Below are positions 10,112-19,435 of a DNA stretch of 64,000 nt, piece after piece. This stretch comes from Pseudohalocynthiibacter aestuariivivens (GTDB lineage: Bacteria > Pseudomonadota > Alphaproteobacteria > Rhodobacterales > Rhodobacteraceae), in the NCBI RefSeq assembly GCF_018457175.1, contig NZ_JAGFNU010000001.1, positions 372,001 through 436,000 of the forward strand, in the 5' to 3' direction. A model generated the notes under the pieces. It was given only the letters and a program-made list of their open reading frames with translations, did not search any database and had not been told where the DNA came from. Each line of letters starts with the position of its first letter. Positions within the stretch are counted from its first letter, which is position 1. Both the position numbers and the translations under genes were made by a program.

Positions 10112-11230
10112 TTACACCTTGTCAGAAGCGGGTGGCGGTGGGGGTAACACTGTGAAAAGTTGGGCCAATTCACTGATGTCTTCGGCTTTTTGCCAGCCGT
10201 CCTGCCCGGCGGTCCAGACGTAGGTTTCCCGGCTTAAGCTACCCGCACCAACCATGCGGCCAAGCGCTGCCCGCGAAAACGGTCCTTTGGTTTCACCGTC
10301 TTCAGCAATATGCCAGACCTTTTCAACAGGTGGTGGTGGTGGCGGCGAGGCGGGTTGTTGTTGCGCACCCCAAGGGCCAGCCTGTGCCATCTGCCCTGCC
10401 ATCGCTATGCCCATTCCCATTCCTAACCCAGCGCCCATTCCACCTCCGCCAGAAGGGTTGCGCGCGGCTGCAGTCATGGCTTCGGCCGCTGAATATTGTG
10501 TGAATTTGCCAAGATCGCCCGCAAGCCCCATTGACGAACGTTTATCAAGCGCCTCTTCAACGGAGGCAGGCAGGCTGATGTTTTCGATGTAAAGCTCGGG
10601 CATCGACAGGCCGTAGTTTTCCAGCGTTCCCGATATTTCTGCGGCGACCAGTTTGCCGAGGTCCGCAGTGTTTGCGGCCATGTCGAGAACCGGGATACCG
10701 GATGACGCAATCACGCGCGAAAATTCCTGAACGATAATATTGCGGATCTGGTAGCTGATTTCATCCATGGTGAATTCACCGTCCGTCCCAACGATTTCAG
10801 TCAGAAACTTTGCCGGGTCCGAGACACGAATTGTATAGGTGCCATATGAACGAATTCGCACGGGTCCAAATTCAGGATCACGCAGAATTATCGGATTCTT
10901 TGTGCCCCATTTCAGGTCGTTAAACCGGGTGGTGTTGACGTAGTAGATTTCGGATTTAAACGGGGATTGAAAGCCATGATCCCAGTGGTTCAGCGTTGTA
11001 AGAATTGGCATATTGTTGGTCTCTAACATGTAAAGACCGGGGGTAAAGACGTCAGCAATTTGGCCTTCGTGAACAAAGACAGCTGCTTGCCCTTCGCGAA
11101 CCGTTAGCTTTGCGCCATACTTTATTTCGTGTTCTTCGCGCTCAAAACGCCAGACCATCGTATCGCGGGTATCATCGACCCAATGGATTACATCGATGAA
11201 TTCGCCGATCAGAAAATCAAGAATTCCCAT
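10112..11230 (-). CDS. SPFH (stomatin/band 7-like) domain protein with C-terminal GYF_2 domain
   Basis: A 372-residue protein. The N-terminal two thirds is an SPFH domain of the YdjI or virion-core-like type (VREGQAAVFVHEGQIADVF, GTYTIRVSDPAKFLTEIVG). A glycine- and methionine-rich linker at about residues 255-290 and a proline run lead into a GYF_2-type domain (KVWHIAEDGETKGPFSRAAL). Such proteins form membrane-associated assemblies. It has a clear GGAGAT ribosome binding site and lies 19 bases downstream of the DUF2927 gene. With TelA, XpaC and TerC it forms a set described in comparative genomics as linked to metal and envelope stress. Confidence 0.83.
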   Translation of the reverse strand: MGILDFLIGEFIDVIHWVDDTRDTMVWRFEREEHEIKYGAKLTVREGQAAVFVHEGQIADVFTPGLYMLETNNMPILTTLNHWDHGFQSPFKSEIYYVNTTRFNDLKWGTKNPIILRDPEFGPVRIRSYGTYTIRVSDPAKFLTEIVGTDGEFTMDEISYQIRNIIVQEFSRVIASSGIPVLDMAANTADLGKLVAAEISGTLENYGLSMPELYIENISLPASVEEALDKRSSMGLAGDLGKFTQYSAAEAMTAAARNPSGGGGMGAGLGMGMGIAMAGQMAQAGPWGAQQQPASPPPPPPVEKVWHIAEDGETKGPFSRAALGRMVGAGSLSRETYVWTAGQDGWQKAEDISELAQLFTVLPPPPPASDKV

Positions 11231-11249
11231 GGTTATCTCCGTCTTTGTA

Positions 11250-12194
11250 CTAAGTATTTCCGCCCATTAACTTTGCCGCGATGGTTTCAACTGTTTCGCG
11301 GGCTTCGTCTGGTGTCATCCCGGTGCGAAGCCGGGGGTCGTATAAAATCTTAAGCAAAAGTTCATCATGTCGCGTCAGCAAAGCAAACTCTTCGTCATCG
11401 TTGAAAATTGAAGGACGTGCGTCGCGGCTATCATTGGCGAGCCCAAGACCCTGCGCAATTTCCTCGTGAATGCACGCCAGACGCGTCAGGTCAGGATGTT
11501 CCCCTCTGATAACGGCAACTGCCGTGTTGTATATGTTATCGCCTGCACCACCTGAAAATGCGAATACATGGCAAAGTGTCGGGCGTGGCATTGTCAGGAT
11601 AGATGTGATGATCCGGTCGCTCGTTCCGGGGATAAGAGCTTTTAGTTGGGGCGCATAACTTTTTCGCTCATCCTCGTTCAGGATCAAGACGTGGAAATTG
11701 GCGTCTTCTGCGATGCGAATGGAATGGCCACTGACCCTGGAAAGACGCTGGGAATAACGGTCTATGCTTGACTGGTCTTTTTCAAGTTGTGCGGCAGGAA
11801 TGCTTGCGCCGAAGTGAAGGCCAATCCGAACCTGTGCTTCCCAACGGCGCAGGCGGCTGGCGGATTCTCGGGCAATCAGGCGCCCGTTTGTAAAAACATA
11901 CTCATCGTAGAGAGCGATCCGCAGGAAGTTTTCAACGAGATCTTCTTGAGTGAAGCGCGCATCCGGGCCGCCACCATCTGTTCGCATTAACCCCTGTGCA
12001 AGCAAATCGTTCTGCAGGTATGCATAGTGACGAACGAGCCGCTCACTTTCTTCGGATCGTTCGGGTATGCCCTCACCCGTCTCGTCAGGTCTGGGTAAAG
12101 GCAAGGGAGATGACTGCACCCCTAATGGTTGACAACCCATCAGACCTAACAGGCCGATTGTCAAAAGCGCGGCTAGCAAGGGGCGCAGTTGCAT
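11250..12194 (-). CDS. DUF2927 lipoprotein with HEExxQ motif
   Basis: A 314-residue predicted lipoprotein: the signal peptide ends in a lipobox with the acylated cysteine at about residue 21 (LLGLMGC). The rest matches DUF2927. The segment IHEEIAQGLGLANDS resembles a zinc-metalloprotease helix (HExxH followed by G), but the second histidine is a glutamine, so peptidase activity is uncertain. I chose the ATG at 12194 because AAGGAT lies about six bases before it. It sits between telA and the SPFH gene, with gaps of 9 and 19 bases. Confidence 0.78.
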   Translation of the reverse strand: MQLRPLLAALLTIGLLGLMGCQPLGVQSSPLPLPRPDETGEGIPERSEESERLVRHYAYLQNDLLAQGLMRTDGGGPDARFTQEDLVENFLRIALYDEYVFTNGRLIARESASRLRRWEAQVRIGLHFGASIPAAQLEKDQSSIDRYSQRLSRVSGHSIRIAEDANFHVLILNEDERKSYAPQLKALIPGTSDRIITSILTMPRPTLCHVFAFSGGAGDNIYNTAVAVIRGEHPDLTRLACIHEEIAQGLGLANDSRDARPSIFNDDEEFALLTRHDELLLKILYDPRLRTGMTPDEARETVETIAAKLMGGNT

Positions 12195-12203
12195 CAAGTA
12201 TCC

Positions 12204-13394
12204 TTAGGAAGGCACGGCAGAGCCGGCGTTGTGGCCCACACCATCGCCGCGTGCTTTCGCAGAGGCAAGGGTGTCGCGCAATTCTGCTTCCATCTTTTTC
12301 AGATCCTCTTCTGCGGCGACACGTCGTGCCTTGCCTTCATCGGCGATTTGCAGGCTTTCCTCGATCGTTGCAATCAACTCTGCATTGGCTGTTTTTACTG
12401 CTTCTATGTCAAATACACCACGTTCCATTTCTTCGCGCACAGCTTTGTTCGCAATCCGAAGGTTTTTCGCGTTTGCGGTTAATAATTCATTAGTAAGATC
12501 ATTGGCACCGCGAACAGCTTCCGCAGCTTCTGAAGACCGCTGTATCGTGACCGCTTGCGCCAATTGGGTTTCCCACAATGGCACGGTGTTAACGAGTGTC
12601 GAGTTGATCTTGGTAACCAGAGATTTATCGTTTTCCTGCACCAGACGGATCGAAGGCAGCGATTGCATCGTCACCTGACGCGTCAGTTTTAGGTCATGCA
12701 CACGGCGTTCCAGATCATCGCGTGCAGCACGCAGGTCGCGCAATTGTTGTGCAACCATCACCTGATCTTTCTCAAGTGCTGCTTTGACTTCCTTTTCCTT
12801 GGCAGGGATTGTTGTTTCGTCCAAATCGCGCAGTTTTTCTTCGCCAGCCGCAATGTAAAGCGCAAGCTCGTCGTAGAAATCCAGTGTCTTTTCGTAAAGT
12901 TGGTCGAGCGATTTTATGTCTTTCAACAGCTTGTGCTCGTGGTTCAAAAGCGTGTCGGTGATCTTATCAATCTGCCCCTGAACTTTTTCAAACCGCGCAA
13001 GAAACTTGGCAAAAGGTGCAGTTCGCCCCAAAAGCCTTTCCCACCAGCTTGCTTTACGCCGCACGTCCAGTTCCGAAACTGAAAAGCCGCGAATAGTTGT
13101 TACCATGTCGCGCAAGCCGTCGCCTGCCGGACCAACGTCTTTGTTGCGAACATCTGTCAACATCGCCTGGCTGATCTGTTGTAGTTCCGCTTGCGCGCCC
13201 GAACCAAAACGAACGATAGAACCGGTATCTGTCATGTCGATTTCTGCCATGCGCTTCTTGATTTGCGCAGCGACAGGTTTCTTGGCCTCACTGATTGGCA
13301 CAATCGCTGTCGACGGTTCAGGCAGGATAACCGCGGTGACTTCTTCAATCTCACGCAGTGTTTGTTCAGCCTTCTGGCGTATGGTCTCGGACAT
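12204..13394 (-). CDS. TelA-family toxic anion resistance protein
   Basis: A 396-residue, largely helical and charged cytoplasmic protein of the TelA (TelA/KlaA) family. Characteristic segments are WWERLLGRTAPFAKFLARFE and VTMQSLPSIRLVQENDKSL, followed by a long coiled-coil tail. Family members were first tied to tellurite resistance; the biochemical role is not known, and links to membrane stress have been proposed. GGGAGA eight bases before the ATG at 13394 supports this start rather than the TTG two codons earlier. It is directly downstream of xpaC, the usual partner of TelA. Confidence 0.9.
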   Translation of the reverse strand: MSETIRQKAEQTLREIEEVTAVILPEPSTAIVPISEAKKPVAAQIKKRMAEIDMTDTGSIVRFGSGAQAELQQISQAMLTDVRNKDVGPAGDGLRDMVTTIRGFSVSELDVRRKASWWERLLGRTAPFAKFLARFEKVQGQIDKITDTLLNHEHKLLKDIKSLDQLYEKTLDFYDELALYIAAGEEKLRDLDETTIPAKEKEVKAALEKDQVMVAQQLRDLRAARDDLERRVHDLKLTRQVTMQSLPSIRLVQENDKSLVTKINSTLVNTVPLWETQLAQAVTIQRSSEAAEAVRGANDLTNELLTANAKNLRIANKAVREEMERGVFDIEAVKTANAELIATIEESLQIADEGKARRVAAEEDLKKMEAELRDTLASAKARGDGVGHNAGSAVPS

Positions 13395-13432
13395 TAACAA
13401 TTCTCCCTCACTACAGGTAAACAGGGTGGCTC

Positions 13433-14317
13433 TCAGGCGCGTATGCCTTCGCGGGCCAGTCGTTCGCGCAGCACTTCAATTTCTACATCAAGATCGCTGC
13501 GGTCATCGAGCAATAGTGCGCGTGTGCGCGCGGCGAAATTTTCTTCAAGATCGGTAAGTAAAGCCTCGTAGTCAGCGCGGGCTTTCATATCACTGGAACG
13601 GGCGTAAATATCCGCAAATTTGGCAGTCGCATCGCGCGCACCCAGCAGGTAGACGCCCAAATATTTGCGGGCTGCTGTCAGGTCTCGGGGGTCTTCTTCG
13701 ACTGTCCGAAACATGTCGCGTGCGGTTGCCTGAAATTGCGCGACACGGGCTTCAAGCTCGCGATCACCTGCGCGTTTTATCGCGTCAGACATAGCGGCCA
13801 GATGTTTTTCGGCACCCTCGATGACACGTGCGACGCGGTCAGACTGAAAGGTATCGATCCCCTCCATTCCTTTGTCGCGTAGCGGGTCAATACCGAATGA
13901 AAACCCGTGCAACAATGTTCCGACAATCGCCAACAACATCGGGCTGGCTATGCTGCCCGTTCCTGCATACCCAGTGATAAACAAGCCGATGCCAGTCAGA
14001 GCAGAGCCAAACATTTTTCGAGGGATGGCTGGTCGGCGTGCAATTTTACGCGCTTCATAGGCTTCTTGTGCCAAGAGCCCGTCGCGCGTTAGCCACGCCG
14101 CGAGGATCAACGTGCCAAAAGCCAATAAATTAAGCGCAAGCCCTGTCGGATCCTGAAAAAAGGCGCGAAATGCCAGGGGAAGTGGTGCAAGAAATAGAAA
14201 ATTGACCCGCCCACCTACACGGCTTCTGCGTTGGCCGTGAAATGGGGATTTCTGCGGGGCGCCGGAAATATCCGGCGCGTCATCAGGGCTGTATTTTCCA
14301 CCAAACCGTTGTGCCAC
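13433..14317 (-). CDS. XpaC-family (5-bromo-4-chloroindolyl phosphate hydrolysis) membrane protein
   Basis: A 294-residue protein starting with GTG. The N-terminal part has hydrophobic segments (VNFLFLAPLPLAFRAFF and ALNLLAFGTLILAAWL, then a glycine-rich pair around residues 105-140), and the C-terminal half is a charged helical XpaC domain. The Bacillus XpaC name refers to a hydrolysis phenotype; the function is unclear. The family typically neighbours TelA. I chose GTG at 14317 because GGGAGG lies seven bases upstream and it overlaps the stop of a 27-residue upstream gene (TAGTG). A longer start would run through that small gene. Confidence 0.85.
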   Translation of the reverse strand: MAQRFGGKYSPDDAPDISGAPQKSPFHGQRRSRVGGRVNFLFLAPLPLAFRAFFQDPTGLALNLLAFGTLILAAWLTRDGLLAQEAYEARKIARRPAIPRKMFGSALTGIGLFITGYAGTGSIASPMLLAIVGTLLHGFSFGIDPLRDKGMEGIDTFQSDRVARVIEGAEKHLAAMSDAIKRAGDRELEARVAQFQATARDMFRTVEEDPRDLTAARKYLGVYLLGARDATAKFADIYARSSDMKARADYEALLTDLEENFAARTRALLLDDRSDLDVEIEVLRERLAREGIRA

Positions 14318-14400
14318 TAAACGCCTCCCGTAACAGAGACATAGAGGATCAACGCAACAAGCAGAACAAATGCAAGTTTTTGCAAACCAGTTCCGCTCAT
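14317..14400 (-). CDS. 27-residue predicted membrane peptide heading the xpaC-telA operon
   Basis: This short frame encodes MSGTGLQKLAFVLLVALI followed by LYVSVTGGV, that is, one transmembrane-length hydrophobic stretch with a lysine before it. A strong GGGGAGG ribosome binding site lies seven bases upstream of its ATG, and its TAG stop overlaps the GTG start of xpaC by one base, the usual sign of translational coupling. No function is known to me. It may be a subunit or regulator of XpaC, or a leader that sets xpaC translation. Being so short, it is easily missed by gene callers. Confidence 0.7.
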   Translation of the reverse strand: MSGTGLQKLAFVLLVALILYVSVTGGV

Positions 14401-14487
14401 AAAACAACCTCCCCTACAATAAATCAGGCGCTAACAAGCTATAGGCCATGCGTTAGATTCGATCCAGCGTTACGCTGCGGGGAATTA

Positions 14488-15303
14488 TCACCGGGAAGCA
14501 GCAGAGCGCTCTGCTGCAAGCTTGCGAGAATAGCCCGATTGCACAACCTCAACTGCAACAAGAACGATGATCGCAAAATAGAAGGTCGATTTTGACATCG
14601 GGATTATTGCTTGGCCAAATACTTTTATCTGCAAAGTATCATCATGCATCGCATGGGCGGCTGCGGGACCAGATTCACCCAAAAGCACAACGCCGACGAT
14701 GAGCAATATAAACAGACCCAGAACCTCGTACATTCGGTTCTTTTCAAGAAATTTTGTAACGCCGTCAGCCAATACCAGCATTGCAAAACCAGATGCAAGA
14801 ATTGCACAGGCCAGAACCGGAAAAACATCTGTAATCGCCAGTGATGAAAGGATTGAATCAAAACTGAACATGAGATTCATCATCACGATTACAGCAATCA
14901 CCTGCGCTGCAGATTTACCGCGCTTATGCTCTACATCTGTATCAAGGCGGTCAATCGTCAGCATATGGCCGATTTCTTTTACGGCGGTATAGATGATGAA
15001 CACGCCGCCCAATATGAACACCAGGGTAGCAAAATTAACACCACCTTCAAGGACACCAGTCCAGTCGAAAACAAAAAACGGTTCAGACATCGAGTCGATT
15101 AGCTGGATCATCGTGAAAAGCAGAACAACGCGCAGCAAAACTGCGATTATGATACCCCAAAAACGCACGGCTTTCTGATGTTCAATCGGTGCGCGCTGGC
15201 TTTCGATTGTGATGTAGAGAAGGTTGTCAAACCCAAGCACTGCCTGAAGAAAGCAAAGAACTAATAGGTTACTAAGGTTTTCAATCGTTAAAATATCTGC
15301 CAT
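14488..15303 (-). CDS. TerC-family integral membrane protein
   Basis: A 271-residue protein with about seven transmembrane helices. The paired acidic motifs of TerC proteins are present: FLQAVLGFDNLLYI (Asp26) and MFSFDSIL (Asp149), which are thought to line a metal path. TerC proteins are tied to tellurite resistance and to manganese export that supports metalation of exported enzymes. It lies 87 bases upstream of the XpaC/TelA genes on the same strand and may belong to the same unit; an own transcript is also possible. Confidence 0.88.
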   Translation of the reverse strand: MADILTIENLSNLLVLCFLQAVLGFDNLLYITIESQRAPIEHQKAVRFWGIIIAVLLRVVLLFTMIQLIDSMSEPFFVFDWTGVLEGGVNFATLVFILGGVFIIYTAVKEIGHMLTIDRLDTDVEHKRGKSAAQVIAVIVMMNLMFSFDSILSSLAITDVFPVLACAILASGFAMLVLADGVTKFLEKNRMYEVLGLFILLIVGVVLLGESGPAAAHAMHDDTLQIKVFGQAIIPMSKSTFYFAIIVLVAVEVVQSGYSRKLAAERSAASR

Positions 15304-15382
15304 CGCGCATGCCCCAACTGAATTTTCTGGGGCTTAGAACTAGCGAAGCGGCGCGCAAGGTCAAGCTTTCGCGGGATTCGCT

Positions 15383-16183
15383 TTATTGTCGGCGGCGGGT
15401 GGGTTGGCCTTTACGCTGCACTGTCGGTTTTGGATTTTCACGCAGACCTAGCTGGTCGCGTACCACCCGTTGCTTGACCTCTTCAACCGCGCCGGCCTCT
15501 AGATTTCCAAGTTGAAACGGCCCATAGCTGATGCGGATCAGACGGTTTACGTCCAGTTGCACTGCATCCATCGCGCGGCGAACCTCGCGGTTCTTTCCTT
15601 CGCGTATTGCAACTGTCAGCCAGGCATTGGCGCCTTGCTGGCGGTCGATTGTTACTTCCATTGGCTGGAAGCGTTCGCCGTCTATCACGATGCCCTTTCT
15701 TAGCGGCGCAAGCATATCATCTGTTGGTCTGCCTTTGATCCGCACCCGGTAACGCCGCAGCCAACCTGTTGAAGGTAGCTCCATTTTTCGCTTCATTTCG
15801 CCATCGTTCGTCAGCAGAAGCAGACCTTCGGAATTTATATCGAGCCGACCAACACTCAGCACCCGGGGCATGTTGTCCGGCAAAGATTCAAAAACCGTTT
15901 TGCGGCCTTTTTCGTCGCGCTCCGTTGTCACAAGGCCTAACGGCTTATGGTACAGCCAAACACGCGGTGGCTCAGGCTCACCAACAGATTTGCCATCGAC
16001 AGTAACTTTGTCCGCTGTTGTAATGTTCAGCGCAGGGCTGCTGATCTTTTTTCCGTTAACAGTAACACGACCAGATTCGATCATGCGTTCAACTTCGCGC
16101 CGCGAGGCTATGCCCGCACGGGCCAGAACTTTTGCAATGCGTTCGCCGGGTCTTGCGACGTCTTTTTGGGGTTCTTTGCTCAT
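15383..16183 (-). CDS. rluB: 23S rRNA pseudouridine synthase, RluB/RsuA type
   Basis: A 266-residue protein with an N-terminal S4 RNA-binding domain (ERIAKVLARAGIASRREVER) and a pseudouridine synthase domain whose catalytic aspartate sits in GRLDINSEGLLLLTNDG. The C-terminal tail is basic. This matches the RluB-like enzymes of alphaproteobacteria that modify helix 89/90 of 23S rRNA; RsuA or RluE-type activity cannot be excluded. It is divergent from tadA, a pairing common in the order. Confidence 0.88.
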   Translation of the reverse strand: MSKEPQKDVARPGERIAKVLARAGIASRREVERMIESGRVTVNGKKISSPALNITTADKVTVDGKSVGEPEPPRVWLYHKPLGLVTTERDEKGRKTVFESLPDNMPRVLSVGRLDINSEGLLLLTNDGEMKRKMELPSTGWLRRYRVRIKGRPTDDMLAPLRKGIVIDGERFQPMEVTIDRQQGANAWLTVAIREGKNREVRRAMDAVQLDVNRLIRISYGPFQLGNLEAGAVEEVKQRVVRDQLGLRENPKPTVQRKGQPTRRRQ

Positions 16184-16259
16184 GAAATAGGCTCTAGCCT
16201 GTCTTAGCTAAAAGGGAAAGCGACTTGGCAATTCAATATTCGCAGGGCAGAGAGAGCAT

Positions 16260-16712
16260 ATGAGCGATTTTACAAGTCACATGAGCCTTGCGCTGGAGGA
16301 AGCCTGTGCTGCTGGCGAAAGAGGTGAGGTTCCTGTTGGCGCCGTGCTGGTGGACGCAAAAGGACATGTGATTGCCAAAGCAGGAAACCGAACACGTGAA
16401 TTGTCCGATCCAACAGCGCATGCCGAAATTCTGGTGATCCGTGAAGCCTGCAAAGACGCAGACACCGAGCGCCTGATGGGCTACAGCCTTTATGTAACGT
16501 TGGAGCCATGTCCCATGTGCGCAATGGCAATTTCTGCGGCACGTATCGCGCGTTTGTATTATGGTGCCGCGGACCCAAAATCAGGCGGAATAGCGCAGGG
16601 TCCAAGAATCTTTGACCATTCCCAGGCGCATCACGTACCAGAGGTTTACGATGGTATATCCGCCAGGGAATCAGAATCCTTGCTGAAGGGGTTTTTCGCG
16701 AACCGGCGTTAG
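16260..16712 (+). CDS. tadA: tRNA-specific adenosine deaminase
   Basis: A 150-residue zinc deaminase that converts adenosine 34 to inosine in tRNA-Arg. The zinc and catalytic residues are seen in HAEI (His54, Glu56) and EPCPMCAMA (Cys84, Cys87). Length and N-terminus fit bacterial TadA. The gene ends before a hairpin repeat shared with the convergent gene. Confidence 0.93.
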   Translation: MSDFTSHMSLALEEACAAGERGEVPVGAVLVDAKGHVIAKAGNRTRELSDPTAHAEILVIREACKDADTERLMGYSLYVTLEPCPMCAMAISAARIARLYYGAADPKSGGIAQGPRIFDHSQAHHVPEVYDGISARESESLLKGFFANRR

Positions 16713-16728
16713 TTTTTCCAGGCTCTGC

Positions 16729-16779
16729 AAATATCCCCGCCGGAGACATTAAACTTTCTTGCCTCCGGCGGGGATATTT
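16729..16779. repeat. Second hairpin copy of the CCCCGCCGGAGG repeat; bidirectional terminator
   Basis: The arms at 16729-16747 and 1661-position-equivalent 16761-16779 pair over 19 bases with one mismatch (A at 16746). The loop is AT-rich as in the copy at 7526. It again lies between convergent genes (tadA and the metal-dependent hydrolase), and T-rich sequence follows the right arm. Confidence 0.83.
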
Positions 16780-16800
16780 TTGGAAAAAGATTAAGCGGAA

Positions 16801-17493
16801 TCAAAGGGTAATGGCTTTCATGACCTCGGGTTCCAATACGTCAACGCCCGTGAGGGACTTTGCAAGCACGTCTGCCGACTGCTCAAGCAGCGGGAAGGTT
16901 CTGTAGTGGCAGGGAATCACGATTTTGAAATTGAAGAATGTTTTTGCAGCATAGGCCGCGCGCTTCATATCCATTGTAAAATGCCCACCCGCGCAAAGAA
17001 TCCCGATATCAGGTGCGTGCAGATCGTTGAATATTTTCATGTCGGCCATCACGTCAGTGTCGCCGCTAAAATAGATGGTTTTCCCTTCACCCGATATGAT
17101 GAAACCAGCTTCAGCGCCGGCGTATGTTGGTTTTCCGTCAACCAGAAAAGAAGAGGAATGTGTCGCGTTAACAAGTGTGACGTCAACATCGCCAAGCGCG
17201 ACGGTGCCCCCTTTGTTGAAGCCAACGACATTAATTTCTTCCGCTTCTTCCCAGTAGCTCATCAAATCGTAGGTTCCGACGCTGGGAATGCCCAGTTCTT
17301 TAGAAATGGCGACGGCGTCGGCGGAATGATCACCATGTCCGTGAGACACGAGAATATGTGTGGCTCCCGCAATTGCGTCAGCGCGTTCACTTTCTTCAAA
17401 CATCGGGTTTCCGGTGAGCCAGGGATCGATCAGCAATATCTGATCACCGATCTCTATGCGAAAGCCCGAGTGTCCAAGCCAGATGATTTTCAT
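16801..17493 (-). CDS. UPF0173-type metallo-beta-lactamase-fold hydrolase
   Basis: A 230-residue protein of the beta-lactamase fold. The metal-binding signature SHGHGDHSAD lies at about residues 50-60, with further ligands in the YFSGDTDV segment and the IPCHYRTFP end. It resembles the UPF0173 (YtkL) family of metal-dependent hydrolases, whose substrate is not known. A GGAGG ribosome binding site precedes the ATG. It is divergent from gatC by 127 bases. Confidence 0.87.
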   Translation of the reverse strand: MKIIWLGHSGFRIEIGDQILLIDPWLTGNPMFEESERADAIAGATHILVSHGHGDHSADAVAISKELGIPSVGTYDLMSYWEEAEEINVVGFNKGGTVALGDVDVTLVNATHSSSFLVDGKPTYAGAEAGFIISGEGKTIYFSGDTDVMADMKIFNDLHAPDIGILCAGGHFTMDMKRAAYAAKTFFNFKIVIPCHYRTFPLLEQSADVLAKSLTGVDVLEPEVMKAITL

Positions 17494-17620
17494 AGCGTCC
17501 TCCGTTTTCTAGCAAAAATCTTAGCAGGATTGGCGCCTATGTCACCTGCGAGGTTCCCCATAGTCTTGCGGCTAGGAGGACAGGACGCTAAAGGCTAATC
17601 AACAAATCACGGAGACCCCG

Positions 17621-17908
17621 ATGTCGATTGACAAGGATACCGCGCGCCGCGTCGCGCATCTGGCGCGCATCAGAGTGGAAGAGGATGCTCTTCCTGCACT
17701 GGCAGAAGAATTCAATGCCATCCTCGGATTCATCGAACAATTGAATGAAGTGGATATCGAAGGTGTTGAACCTATGACCTCTGTCACACCGATGCCTCTG
17801 AAGCGTAGGGCTGATGTGGTGACCGACGGGGGTCAGCAAGACAAGATTCTGAAAAACGCACCCGATGCGCGCGAAGGATTTTTTGCTGTGCCTAAAGTTG
17901 TGGAATAA
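17621..17908 (+). CDS. gatC: Aspartyl/glutamyl-tRNA amidotransferase subunit C
   Basis: A 95-residue protein, the small subunit of the GatCAB complex that amidates Glu-tRNA(Gln) and, in some species, Asp-tRNA(Asn). The family pattern is clear from the N-terminus ([19 protein letters not shown]) to the C-terminal [12 protein letters not shown] end. It is followed three bases later by gatA. gatB is not in this window, which is usual in this group. Confidence 0.96.
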   Translation: MSIDKDTARRVAHLARIRVEEDALPALAEEFNAILGFIEQLNEVDIEGVEPMTSVTPMPLKRRADVVTDGGQQDKILKNAPDAREGFFAVPKVVE

Positions 17909-17911
17909 GCG

Positions 17912-19399
17912 ATGTCTGAACTGAACAAACTCACAATTTCTGATGCGCGCGCGAAACTGCGTGCGGGCGATGTGACTTCGGTTGAACTGACCGAGGCCTG
18001 TCTGAAGACAATTGAAGACGCAGGTACGTTGAACGCGTTTGTGCACCATACGCCGGAAATTGCCTTAGATCAGGCCAAGGCCGCCGATGCGCGTATTGCA
18101 GCCGGAAATGCACCAGATATGTGCGGCATTCCGCTGGGTATCAAAGACCTGTTTTGCACCAAGGGTGTTCCTAGCCAGGCAGGCTCTGCGATTCTGAGTG
18201 GTTTCAGACCTGAGTATGAATCAACCATTACCCTGCAACTCTGGGATTCGGGGTCCATTATGTTGGGCAAGCTCAACATGGACGAATTCGCCATGGGTAG
18301 CTCAAACGAGACTTCGACCTATGGAAATGTCGTAAACCCCTGGCGTCGTGGCAATGACGACGCCGCTCTGACACCGGGAGGGTCTTCTGGTGGATCGGCG
18401 TCAGCAGTTGCCGCTGATCTTTGCCTTGCGGCAACCGGAACAGACACAGGCGGTTCGATCCGTCAGCCAGCCGCTTTCGTTGGAATAACAGGTATAAAGC
18501 CGACCTACGGGCGGTGCTCTCGCTGGGGTGTTGTCGCTTTTGCCTCATCGCTTGATCAGGCTGGCCCGATGACAAAATCTGTACGGGATGCAGCGATCAT
18601 GCTTGCGGCGATGTCGGGGCACGACCCGAAAGACTCAACAAGTGCTGATCTTGCCGTCCCAGATTTTGAAGCGGCGCTGACCGGCGATATCCGAGGTAAG
18701 AAAATCGGTATTCCAAAGGAATATCGGATGGATGGAATGCCTGACGAGATTGAAAAGCTTTGGGCGGATGGTACGGCAATGCTGCGTGATGCCGGGGCCG
18801 AAATTGTTGATATTTCGCTACCCCACACGAAGTATGCGCTGCCTGCATACTATGTGATTGCACCTGCTGAAGCGTCCTCAAACCTCGCCCGGTATGATGG
18901 CGTGCGCTATGGCCACCGGGCCAAGCTCGCCAAAGGCGAGGGTATTGATGACATGTACGAAAAAACCCGTGCTGAAGGGTTTGGCCCAGAGGTGCAGCGC
19001 CGGGTGATGATCGGGACCTATGTGCTTTCTGCCGGCTTCTACGATGCGTATTACCGCCGGGCGCAAAGGGTGCGTACGCTGATCAAGAAAGACTTCGAAA
19101 ATGTCTTTGATGCTGGGATCGAGGCAATTTTGACACCGGCGACGCCGTCAGCGGCTTTCGGCCTTGGTGAAATGGCGGATGCCGATCCAGTGCAGATGTA
19201 TCTGAATGATGTTTTTACTGTCACCGTCAACCTGGCTGGATTGCCGGGTATTGCGGTTCCGGCCGGTCTCGACAAGCAAGGTCTTCCCCTTGGGCTACAA
19301 CTGATCGGGCGGCCATGGGAAGAAGGTGATCTGCTAAATTCTGCTTATGTTTTGGAGCAGGCCGCCGGTTTTGTTTCCAAACCGGGCAAATGGTGGTAA
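17912..19399 (+). CDS. gatA: Aspartyl/glutamyl-tRNA amidotransferase subunit A
   Basis: A 495-residue amidase-signature enzyme that frees ammonia from glutamine for tRNA amidation. The Lys-cisSer-Ser triad reads as Lys78 ([10 protein letters not shown]), Ser158 ([11 protein letters not shown]) and Ser182 (TGGSIRQPA); the 24-residue spacing between the two serines is that of the family. Length is normal. It forms an operon with gatC. Confidence 0.97.
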   Translation: MSELNKLTISDARAKLRAGDVTSVELTEACLKTIEDAGTLNAFVHHTPEIALDQAKAADARIAAGNAPDMCGIPLGIKDLFCTKGVPSQAGSAILSGFRPEYESTITLQLWDSGSIMLGKLNMDEFAMGSSNETSTYGNVVNPWRRGNDDAALTPGGSSGGSASAVAADLCLAATGTDTGGSIRQPAAFVGITGIKPTYGRCSRWGVVAFASSLDQAGPMTKSVRDAAIMLAAMSGHDPKDSTSADLAVPDFEAALTGDIRGKKIGIPKEYRMDGMPDEIEKLWADGTAMLRDAGAEIVDISLPHTKYALPAYYVIAPAEASSNLARYDGVRYGHRAKLAKGEGIDDMYEKTRAEGFGPEVQRRVMIGTYVLSAGFYDAYYRRAQRVRTLIKKDFENVFDAGIEAILTPATPSAAFGLGEMADADPVQMYLNDVFTVTVNLAGLPGIAVPAGLDKQGLPLGLQLIGRPWEEGDLLNSAYVLEQAAGFVSKPGKWW

Positions 19400-19435
19400 A
19401 AACGCGCCAAAATAACAAAGGCAGGTAAATAGGTA

